Below, in pieces: positions 18,975 through 25,763 of a DNA stretch of 64,000 nucleotides. Both the position numbers and the translations under genes were made by a program. Every line of letters starts with the position of its first letter. Within the stretch, counting starts at the first letter, position 1. Source of the DNA: Pseudomonas arsenicoxydans (GTDB lineage Bacteria; Pseudomonadota; Gammaproteobacteria; Pseudomonadales; Pseudomonadaceae); assembly GCF_900103875.1 (NCBI RefSeq), contig NZ_LT629705.1, forward strand, positions 3,047,001 through 3,111,000, written 5' to 3'. Below the pieces are notes generated by a model that saw nothing but the letters and a program-made list of their open reading frames with translations, was not told the DNA's origin and did not search any database.

Positions 18975-19316
18975 ATGAGCACAGCCTATCAAGAAGACAT
19001 CAGCAGCAGCGTGCTGCGCCGCATGAAAGAAGGCGGTTTTGACTTTTCACGATTCCATCCCATCGAGTTCTACGCCATTTTCCCGGATGAGGAACGGGCA
19101 CGCAGGGCGGCAGGGCATTACTGTGGTGAATCCTTGAATGCACAAATCAGCGTGCGCGATGACGGCGCATGGGCGCTGGAACTGAGCAAAGTGATGTACG
19201 CCACCTATGACGGGATTGGCGACTTTGAGCAGGATTTCGAAGCGGTGGTCGAGCCTCTGGGCGGCATCATCGAAGGGTGGGGCGTCAAACAGGAGGTACG
19301 AGGGCTACTCGCATAA
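18975..19316 (+). CDS. RraB-family (ribonuclease E inhibitor B-like) protein
   Basis: A 113-residue acidic protein whose length and pattern (FDFSRFHPIEFYAIFPDEERARRAA, later a GDFEQDFEAVVEPLGGIIEGWG end) fit the RraB/DUF695-like fold. E. coli RraB binds RNase E and modulates mRNA decay. Whether this copy does so is not established. GAGGGGG precedes the ATG. A weak terminator follows. Confidence 0.72.
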   Translation: MSTAYQEDISSSVLRRMKEGGFDFSRFHPIEFYAIFPDEERARRAAGHYCGESLNAQISVRDDGAWALELSKVMYATYDGIGDFEQDFEAVVEPLGGIIEGWGVKQEVRGLLA

Positions 19317-19341
19317 CGCTATGAACAGTGACAACGCTCAG

Positions 19342-19371
19342 CAACGGCTGACCTTCGGGTTGGCCGTTTTC
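19342..19371 (+). terminator. Probable terminator after the RraB-family gene
   Basis: AACGGCTGACC-TTCG-GGTTGGCCGTT forms a stem with G-U pairs, closed by a UUCG tetraloop and followed by TTTTCG. Confidence 0.6.
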
Positions 19372-19390
19372 GTTTGTGGGGTTTGAAGAT

Positions 19391-19495
19391 CAAGATCAAA
19401 AGATCGCAGCCTCGTTGCACTCGACAGCTCCTACATTGGAATGCGTTCTTTGTAGGAGCTGTCGAGTGCAACGAGGCTGCGATCTTTTGATCTTC
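19391..19495. repeat. Long inverted repeat, GATCGCAGCCTCGTTGCACTCGACAGCTCCTACA family
   Basis: Two near-perfect arms of about 34 bases each surround a 25-base loop. The same family occurs at 6891-6968 and 54493-54595, and a variant at 61562-61641, always in intergenic DNA. Confidence 0.85.
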
Positions 19496-19523
19496 AATTT
19501 GCTTCATAACGTTTCAAGGAATC

Positions 19524-19548
19524 AAAAAAAACCGCCTGAGCAGGCGGC
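19524..19548 (-). terminator. Orphan minus-strand terminator
   Basis: On the minus strand CCGCCTGCTCAGGCGG is followed by eight T residues. No annotated minus-strand gene lies upstream of it, which suggests an unannotated minus-strand transcript. Confidence 0.65.
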
Positions 19549-19690
19549 TAAAGGGAAGTTTCGGTCAGATTTTGCAGCGGATGCGTGGATTATCCGTATC
19601 GACTCCCGGGCAGTGAAATCAACTCTGACTATGCTGGTGATAGGCGAGAACTTCGCCTTGCAATGAAGCGGGGGCTGTCAGCTTGGGGCG
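19549..19690 (-). ncRNA. Candidate small transcript ending at the orphan terminator
   Basis: The minus strand here leads into the strong terminator at 19524-19548. One frame, from a TTG at 19663 to a TGA at 19565, reads plausibly (LQGEVLAYHQHSQS, then FHCPGVDTDNPRIRCKI) but is broken by an internal TGA at 19619-19621. It could be a small RNA, a decayed small gene or chance. I see no convincing promoter or ribosome site. Confidence 0.25.
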
Positions 19691-19695
19691 TTTGC

Positions 19696-19712
19696 TGCAC
19701 AGGATTGGTGCG
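19696..19712 (+). promoter_or_regulatory. NtrC-like binding site
   Basis: TGCACA-N5-GGTGCG matches the NtrC enhancer consensus TGCACC-N5-GGTGCA at 10 of 12 arm positions. It lies about 50 bases upstream of the sigma-54 promoter elements of the next operon, within usual enhancer range. Confidence 0.6.
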
Positions 19713-19763
19713 GTACTAACGCAGGCATTATCCAACTGATTGATATCAAAGCGTTTCTGCCGA

Positions 19764-19779
19764 TGGCACGGGCCTTGCG
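19764..19779 (+). promoter_or_regulatory. Sigma-54 promoter (-24/-12)
   Basis: TGGCACGGGCCTTGCG matches the RpoN consensus TGGCACR-N4-TTGCW at every fixed position except the last. Transcription would start about 12 bases after the GC element, near 19790, just ahead of the ribosome site AAGGAG at 19800-19805. Confidence 0.8.
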
Positions 19780-19812
19780 AAGCCTAGATGTCCGGGTGAC
19801 AAGGAGTACGGC

Positions 19813-21222
19813 ATGATCCGCACCTATTTTGATGAGATGTACGATGCCGGCGGCCAGGTCCGCCCGCATTATCGGGAGTTTGCCCGTTGGCTGGCCGAGA
19901 CGCCTGACGAGCTATTGGCACAACGGCGACGCGAGGCCGATCTGTTGTTTCATCGCGCCGGGATTACGTTCACGCTTTACGGTGATGAGCAGGGGACAGA
20001 GCGCCTGATTCCCTTCGACACCATCCCCCGCAGCATCCCCGCCAGCGAATGGCGGATTGTCGAACGCGGCTGTATCCAGCGGGTCAAGGCGCTAAACATG
20101 TTCCTCGCCGACCTGTATCACGAGCAACGCATCATCAAGGCCGGCATCATCCCGGCCGAACAAGTGCTGGCCAACGAGCAGTACCAGTTGGCGATGCAGG
20201 GGTTGGACCTGCACCGCGATATCTATTCGCACATCTCCGGCGTCGACTTGGTGCGTGATGGCGACGGCACGTACTACGTGCTCGAAGACAACCTGCGCAC
20301 ACCGAGCGGCGTGAGCTACATGCTCGAAGACCGCAAGATGATGATGCGCCTGTTCCCCGAGTTGTTCGCGGCCCAGCGCATCGCGCCCATCGACCACTAC
20401 CCGAATCTGTTGCTCGACACCCTGAAAAGCTCCAGCCCGATCGATAACCCGAGCGTGGTGGTGTTGACGCCGGGCCGCTTCAACAGCGCGTTTTTCGAAC
20501 ATGCCTTCCTGGCGCGGGAAATGGGCGTTGAACTGGTGGAGGGCGCTGACCTGTTCGTGCGCGATGACAAAGTGTTCATGCGCACCACGGACGGGCCGAA
20601 AGCCGTCGACGTGATCTATCGTCGTCTCGACGATGCTTTTCTCGATCCCCTGGCGTTCAACCCTGATTCGATGCTCGGCGTGCCGGGGCTCTTGTCGTCA
20701 TACCGCTCCGGCAACGTAGTGCTGGCGAATGCCATCGGCACCGGGGTCGCGGACGACAAGTCGGTGTATCCGTTTGTCACGGACATGATCCGTTTCTACC
20801 TCGATGAAGAACCGATCCTGAAAAACGTGCCGACGTTCCAGTGCCGTAATCCCTCTGAACTGTCCCACGTGCTGGCCAACCTTCCAGACCTGGTGGTCAA
20901 GGAAACCCAAGGCTCCGGCGGTTACGGAATGCTGGTGGGGCCGGCGGCGACGGCGGCGGAGATCGAGTCGTTCCGCGCGCGGATCAAAGCCAAACCCCAT
21001 GCGTACATCGCGCAACCGACGCTGTCGTTGTCGACGTGTCCGACCTTTGTCGAAAACGGCATCGCTCCACGGCACATCGACCTGCGGCCGTTCGTATTGT
21101 CTGGCCGCGAAACCCGGGTTGTGCCCGGCGGTTTGACCCGTGTCGCCCTGCGCGAAGGCTCCCTGGTGGTGAATTCCTCCCAGGGCGGCGGAACCAAGGA
21201 CACCTGGGTAGTCGAGGATTGA
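19813..21222 (+). CDS. Circularly permuted type-2 ATP-grasp protein
   Basis: A 469-residue member of the COG2308 group, a predicted amide- or peptide-bond-forming ligase. Landmarks: the N-terminal GGQVRPHYREF, the VVLTPGRFNSAFFEHAFLAREMG segment, nucleotide-binding-type VVKETQGSGGYGMLVGP (about residues 360-376), and the ending DLRPFVLSGRETRVVPGGLTRVALREGSLVVNSSQGGG. AAGGAG precedes ATG 19813. It is the first gene of an operon with the alpha-E and transglutaminase genes and lies behind a sigma-54 promoter. The family's substrate is not established. Confidence 0.92.
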   Translation: MIRTYFDEMYDAGGQVRPHYREFARWLAETPDELLAQRRREADLLFHRAGITFTLYGDEQGTERLIPFDTIPRSIPASEWRIVERGCIQRVKALNMFLADLYHEQRIIKAGIIPAEQVLANEQYQLAMQGLDLHRDIYSHISGVDLVRDGDGTYYVLEDNLRTPSGVSYMLEDRKMMMRLFPELFAAQRIAPIDHYPNLLLDTLKSSSPIDNPSVVVLTPGRFNSAFFEHAFLAREMGVELVEGADLFVRDDKVFMRTTDGPKAVDVIYRRLDDAFLDPLAFNPDSMLGVPGLLSSYRSGNVVLANAIGTGVADDKSVYPFVTDMIRFYLDEEPILKNVPTFQCRNPSELSHVLANLPDLVVKETQGSGGYGMLVGPAATAAEIESFRARIKAKPHAYIAQPTLSLSTCPTFVENGIAPRHIDLRPFVLSGRETRVVPGGLTRVALREGSLVVNSSQGGGTKDTWVVED

Positions 21223-21234
21223 AGGAAGCTTGCC

Positions 21235-22185
21235 ATGTTAAGTAGAACTGCCTCGGATTTGTATTGGATGTCGCGTTACCTGGAGCGGGCGGAAAACCTC
21301 GCACGGATGCTCGACATCAGTTATTCGCTGTCGCTGATGCCACAGGATGGTCGCGGCGACGGTCTGCACGAATTGGCCATGCCATTGCTGATCACCGGAA
21401 CCCTGGACGATTACCTGGAGCGCCACGGCGATTTGCACGCCGAACGGCTGCTGCATTTCTTCGCCCTGGACGCCGCCAACCCGGCCAGCATCTACAGCTG
21501 TCTGGGCGCTGCACGGGCCAGTGCCCATGCGGTGCGTGGGCGAATCACCGCCGACATGTGGGAAAACATCAACGCCACCTGGCTGGAAATTCGCGGGATT
21601 GCCGATCAGGGCTTGAGCCGGTACGGCATGAGCCGTTTCTGCGAGTGGATCAAGGAGCGTTCCCACCTGTTCAGGGGCGCGTCCTACGGCACGATCATGC
21701 GCAACGATGCGTTCCGCTTCATTCGCCTGGGGACGTTTATCGAACGGGCCGACAACACGTTGCGCCTGCTCGACGCCCGCTATGAAATGGCCGGCGATCA
21801 GGCCGAGGCGGTCAGCGATGGTACCGCTCACGCCTATTACCAGTGGAGCGCGTTGCTGCGGGCATTGTCATCGTTCGAGGCGTACACCGAGATCTATCGC
21901 GATGCTCCCGGCGCCCGCCATGTCGCCGAGCTGCTGTTGCTGCGAGCTGACGTTCCGCGTTCCCTGCGCGCCTGCACCGAAGAAATCGACCAGATCCTCG
22001 CCCAGTTGCCGGGGGCCAATGGCCGTCCCGCGCAACGTCTGGCGGCGGAGATGGACGCGCGCCTGCGCTACACCGGCATCACCGAAATTCTCGACGAAGG
22101 CCTGCATGCCTGGCTGACCGAGTTCATCCCGCTGGTGCGCCAGTTGGGTAACGCCATTCACAGTTCCTACCTGGAGGCTGCATGA
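21235..22185 (+). CDS. Alpha-E domain protein
   Basis: A 316-residue, almost wholly helical protein of the alpha-E family (COG2307), recognised by the opening MLSRTASDLYWMSRYLERAENLARMLD and FIRLGTFIERADNTLRLLDARY in the middle. Family members travel with COG2308 ATP-grasp proteins and are thought to act in the same unknown peptide-forming or tagging pathway. It starts 12 bases after the ATP-grasp stop codon and overlaps the transglutaminase gene by ATGA. Confidence 0.93.
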   Translation: MLSRTASDLYWMSRYLERAENLARMLDISYSLSLMPQDGRGDGLHELAMPLLITGTLDDYLERHGDLHAERLLHFFALDAANPASIYSCLGAARASAHAVRGRITADMWENINATWLEIRGIADQGLSRYGMSRFCEWIKERSHLFRGASYGTIMRNDAFRFIRLGTFIERADNTLRLLDARYEMAGDQAEAVSDGTAHAYYQWSALLRALSSFEAYTEIYRDAPGARHVAELLLLRADVPRSLRACTEEIDQILAQLPGANGRPAQRLAAEMDARLRYTGITEILDEGLHAWLTEFIPLVRQLGNAIHSSYLEAA

Positions 22186-22997
22186 GACTTTCCATTAGCC
22201 ACGAGACCACCTATCACTACGAAGATCAGGTGCGGGCGAGCATCCAGTATTTGCGACTGACTCCCCACGACAGCGAGCGCCAGCATGTTCTGAGTTGGCA
22301 GCTCGACCTGCCGCGCCCGGTGCGCGCGCAACTGGACCCGTTCGGCAATATCCTGCACGTGCTGACCATGGACGAGCCGCATGAAGCGATCATCATCGGC
22401 GCCCGTGGCCAGGTCGACATCGACGAACTGCGCGAAGCCGAACACGAAAGCCAATCGGCGCTGCCGTTCCTGCGCTTCACCCGACTGACCGAAGCGGACG
22501 AAGCCCTACGTGCGTTTGCGGAAAAAGAATGCAAGAAACGTCGGGATCGCACCGCGCTGATCGACTTGATGCATGGCTTGAACTCGCACATGACTTACAC
22601 GCCGGGCTCCACCGAAGTCGACACCAGCGCCGCCCAGGCTTTCGCCGGGCGTGCAGGCGTCTGCCAGGACCACACCCATGCGTTCCTCGCCTGCGCGCGC
22701 AGCCTGGGCATTCCATCGCGTTATGTGTCGGGTTATTTGTACAGCGAGAACAGCGAGCACCTGGCCAGTCACGCCTGGGCTGAAGCCTGGCTGGATGACG
22801 CCTGGTACAGCTTCGATGTGACCAACGAACTGGCCCGGCCGGAGCGCCATTTGAAACTGGCCGTGGGCCTGGATTATCTGGACGCCTGCCCGGTGCGCGG
22901 CATGCGGCGCGGTGGTGGGTGTGAGCAGATGCACGCGAAGGTGTTTGTATCGCCAACGCCGATGCCTGCGCCGGTAATCTCCGTCCAGCAACAATAA
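22182..22997 (+). CDS. Transglutaminase-like cysteine peptidase/amidase
   Basis: A 271-residue COG1305-type protein with an N-terminal beta domain (RLSISHETTYHYEDQVRASIQYLRL) and a transglutaminase core. The catalytic triad is intact: Cys161 in AGVCQDHTHAF, His197 in SHAWAEAWL and Asp212 in WYSFDVTNE. It overlaps the alpha-E gene by four bases, so the two are translationally coupled. No signal peptide is seen. It presumably cleaves or transfers amide bonds made by the ATP-grasp partner. No Anbu-type peptidase gene follows, although some related operons have one. Confidence 0.93.
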   Translation: MRLSISHETTYHYEDQVRASIQYLRLTPHDSERQHVLSWQLDLPRPVRAQLDPFGNILHVLTMDEPHEAIIIGARGQVDIDELREAEHESQSALPFLRFTRLTEADEALRAFAEKECKKRRDRTALIDLMHGLNSHMTYTPGSTEVDTSAAQAFAGRAGVCQDHTHAFLACARSLGIPSRYVSGYLYSENSEHLASHAWAEAWLDDAWYSFDVTNELARPERHLKLAVGLDYLDACPVRGMRRGGGCEQMHAKVFVSPTPMPAPVISVQQQ

Positions 22998-23017
22998 TCC
23001 GCAACACCACAAACCTC

Positions 23018-23107
23018 CTGTGGGAGCGGGCTTGCCCGCGATGGCGGCTTGTCAGTCACACATTTATTGACTGAAAGTCCGCCATCGCGGGCAAGCCCGC
23101 TCCCACA
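23018..23107. repeat. REPIN: two inverted REP elements
   Basis: CCTGTGGGAGCGGGCTTGCCCGCGATGGCGG at the left end and its complement CCGCCATCGCGGGCAAGCCCGCTCCCACA at the right, between the converging transglutaminase and cytochrome genes. Confidence 0.85.
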
Positions 23108-23119
23108 ATGGGATTGATG

Positions 23120-23926
23120 TCAGGGCTTAACCTTGCGTCCCGCCATGTGTTTCAGATACCCCACCAACATCTCCAGATCGCCATCCGGCAACACCGACTG
23201 CGCAAACCCCGGCATCTTCGCCTGCGGCCACTGGCGCAAACTCTGCGGATCACGAATGTAGCGCTTGAGAAAATCCGCCCCGAAGTATTCGGTCGGGCTG
23301 AACGGAATATTCAAGTCCGGCCCAAACTGCGCGTCCCCCGCACCATTGAGTCGATGGCAGGCCAGGCAATTCTTCTGAAACAGCGCAAAGCCTTTATTCA
23401 CCGGATCATCCGCCTTCAACGCAGGATCAGGCAGCAGGGCAGGGAAGCGCTCGGCCACGGGCGCCATGCGCTTGATGCTCGCCACTTCGAACGGCCATTG
23501 CTCGGGGCTGATATTGCCGGCTTGTGGATTGGTCCACACCAGATAAAACGGTCCGGCGCTGTGCTTGCCTTCGGACAGTGGTGGCCACGGCTTGGCCGGG
23601 TCCTCAATCGCCAACCATGCGCGGGCGCCCTTGGTATTGAGTAATGGCGCCGCCGACAACTCCGCGGCAAACCCGTCCAGCGCCACGGCTTGCAGATGAT
23701 CGTCAGGCTTGATGCCGGTCAATAACGCGCTCAACGGAACAGCGCGATAGCTCATGTCCCGTTTGTAGGAAACGTCGTTACTGATGGTGATGGTCTGGGC
23801 TTGAGGGTGCTTGAGCAACTCCTCGGTCTGCCAGGTGCGACTGTTCGCGCCCAGCTCCAGATTCAGCTGTGCGGCATACAGGGGCGAGCCGAGCAGCAAG
23901 GCCCCGAACAAAATAAGCGTTTTCAA
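23120..23926 (-). CDS. Exported mono-heme cytochrome c with N-terminal extra domain
   Basis: A 268-residue periplasmic protein with a signal peptide (MKTLILFGALLLGSPLYAA). Residues 20-165 form a domain with the SYRAVPLSALLTGIKPDDHLQAVALDGFAAEL pattern seen in molybdopterin-oxidoreductase-like or sulfite-oxidase-like folds without cofactor residues. A class I cytochrome c follows, with C187-L-A-C190-H191 and probable axial Met238 in AKMPGF. It likely passes electrons in the periplasm. Its partner enzyme is not next to it, and the N-terminal assignment is tentative. Confidence 0.8.
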   Translation of the reverse strand: MKTLILFGALLLGSPLYAAQLNLELGANSRTWQTEELLKHPQAQTITISNDVSYKRDMSYRAVPLSALLTGIKPDDHLQAVALDGFAAELSAAPLLNTKGARAWLAIEDPAKPWPPLSEGKHSAGPFYLVWTNPQAGNISPEQWPFEVASIKRMAPVAERFPALLPDPALKADDPVNKGFALFQKNCLACHRLNGAGDAQFGPDLNIPFSPTEYFGADFLKRYIRDPQSLRQWPQAKMPGFAQSVLPDGDLEMLVGYLKHMAGRKVKP

Positions 23927-24047
23927 AATGATCGCCGTCCATGTCGTGAGAGTGCCATAAATGTTGGCACACCCACGCTGGCCCGGGTAGCGAGCCAGTC
24001 ACATTTTTAAGAGGGCGATAGAAAACCTGGCGCCGTTAAATGATCGA

Positions 24048-24143
24048 CTAGCCGATCACCTTCGTCAGGTTCGGCAAAATCAACAACAGCGTAGTGGCGA
24101 ATAAAATGAGCCCGGCTTGACGTACTTTCGAATGTTTGAACAT
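24048..24143 (-). CDS. 31-residue single-helix membrane peptide
   Basis: The sequence runs MFKHSKVRQAGLILFATTLL and ends LLILPNLTKVIG, with a basic N-terminus and one transmembrane helix, so it should sit in the inner membrane with the N-terminus inside. GGCGG lies 7 bases before ATG 24143. Size and pattern resemble KdpF-like or other conserved Pseudomonas micro-proteins. It lies 121 bases upstream of the cytochrome gene in the same direction. Confidence 0.5.
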   Translation of the reverse strand: MFKHSKVRQAGLILFATTLLLILPNLTKVIG

Positions 24144-24532
24144 GGCTTGACCGCCTTTTTTGTTATTTCCTGATGCCTGCCTGCATATCTCCATGACGGC
24201 GAGCGTTGCACTTCCTGTAAGACGAGCGCCTCGGCAAAACCCGACGACAACTTAGTACATGTTCACCTTAGAGCCCGCGTCACGCTTGGTTTAGATCCAT
24301 TTCATATGGTTTGCGTGCTACAGGCTATTAAAAAGGCATGAGGCCTATTGCCAGCTTCTTGGGCGCCCTTTTGCTAGACAGCTTGGTGACGTGAATCGGT
24401 TAATCCACGGCTTGGCGACCGTCCGTCTGAGCGTGTCCGTCAACGCCAGTGAGCATTGCGGTCATTGAATCGGCGCGGGCTCGGAATAAGGTGGAGGCTC
24501 AGTGTTTACTCACCGCCAGGTTCGAGGATGTC
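24144..24532. other. Intergenic region upstream of the beta-oxidation pair
   Basis: A 389-base gap between the small membrane peptide and the thiolase gene. It must hold both divergent promoters. I see no convincing ORF, terminator or repeat here; the ribosome site CGAGGATG just before 24533 belongs to the thiolase. Confidence 0.4.
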
Positions 24533-25738
24533 ATGACTCAAGCTTTGATTTTCGATGCGTTACGCACGCCCCGTGGCAAAGGGAAGCCTGAGGGCTCCCT
24601 GCACAGTGTCAAGCCGGTGAATCTGGTGGCGGGGCTGCTTACGGCATTGCAACAGCGCATGTCTCTGGACACCAGCCAAGTGGATGACGTGGTGCTCGGC
24701 TGTGTCACGCCAATCGGCGATCAAGGCTCCGATATCGCCAAAACCGCAGCACAAGTGGCCGATTGGGACGTCAGCGTGTCAGGCGTGCAGATCAACCGCT
24801 TTTGCGCTTCGGGACTGGAAGCCGTGAACCTGGGCGCGATGAAAGTCCGTTCCGGATTCGAAGACCTGGTGGTGGTCGGTGGCGTCGAGTCCATGTCTCG
24901 CGTGCCCATGGGCAGCGACGGCGGCCCTTGGGCGCTGGACCCGGAAACCAATCTGCATAGCCATTTCACCCCGCAAGGCGTGGGCGCCGACCTGATTGCC
25001 ACGATTGAAGGTTTCAGCCGCCAAGACGTCGATGCCTACGCGTTGTACTCCCAGCAGAAAGCGGCCCGGGCCCGCGCCGATGGTTCGTTCAACAAGTCGC
25101 TGGTGCCGGTGCAGGACCAGAACGGCATCATCCTGCTCGATCATGATGAATTCATCCGCGCCGAATCCACCCTTGAAGGCCTGGCCAAACTCAAGCCGAG
25201 TTTCGAGATGATGGGGCATATGGGTTTCGACGCCACCGCATTGCGCGTGTACAGCCATGTCGAGCGGATCAACCACGTGCACACTCCGGGCAACAGCTCC
25301 GGGATCGTCGATGGCGCGGCGCTGATGCTGATCGGCTCCGAGGCCAAGGGCCGGGCACTGGGGTTGCAGCCACGGGCGCGGATCGTTGCCACTGCGGTGA
25401 CCAGCACCGATCCGACCATCATGCTCACCGGCCCCGCACCGGCTACGCGCAAGGCATTGGCCAAGGCCGGGTTGCGAGTCGAAGACATCGACCTGTTCGA
25501 GGTCAACGAAGCTTTCGCCTCGGTGGTGCTCAAATTCATCAAGGACATGGCCATCGACCCGGAAAAGGTCAACGTCAACGGCGGCTCCATCGCCATGGGG
25601 CACCCGTTGGGCGCCACTGGCTGCGCGATTCTCGGCACCTTACTCGATGAACTGGAAACCCGGCGCCTGCGCTACGGCCTCGCGACCCTGTGTGTCGGCG
25701 GCGGCATGGGCATTGCCACCATCATCGAACGCCTCTGA
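24533..25738 (+). CDS. Acetyl-CoA C-acyltransferase (thiolase)
   Basis: Cleaves 3-ketoacyl-CoA to acetyl-CoA and a shortened acyl-CoA. The 401-residue protein has all three catalytic elements: nucleophile Cys91 in [15 protein letters not shown], His357 in [15 protein letters not shown] and Cys387 in [11 protein letters not shown] at 24533 ([15 protein letters not shown]) follows GAGG and matches the family N-terminus. It lies 25 bases before the FadB-like gene, forming a two-gene beta-oxidation operon distinct from the usual fadBA order. Confidence 0.93.
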   Translation: MTQALIFDALRTPRGKGKPEGSLHSVKPVNLVAGLLTALQQRMSLDTSQVDDVVLGCVTPIGDQGSDIAKTAAQVADWDVSVSGVQINRFCASGLEAVNLGAMKVRSGFEDLVVVGGVESMSRVPMGSDGGPWALDPETNLHSHFTPQGVGADLIATIEGFSRQDVDAYALYSQQKAARARADGSFNKSLVPVQDQNGIILLDHDEFIRAESTLEGLAKLKPSFEMMGHMGFDATALRVYSHVERINHVHTPGNSSGIVDGAALMLIGSEAKGRALGLQPRARIVATAVTSTDPTIMLTGPAPATRKALAKAGLRVEDIDLFEVNEAFASVVLKFIKDMAIDPEKVNVNGGSIAMGHPLGATGCAILGTLLDELETRRLRYGLATLCVGGGMGIATIIERL

Positions 25739-25763
25739 GCCCCGACCTTAAGGAACAAATGAC

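Noticed and set aside
19376..19666. A 96-residue plus-strand frame across the inverted repeat
   Set aside because: Most of it translates the repeat arms twice; it has no ribosome site and no domain.
24449..24532. A 28-residue N-terminal extension of the thiolase
   Set aside because: The true family N-terminus ([15 protein letters not shown]) begins at 24533 behind a good GAGG site; the extension shows no conservation-like pattern.
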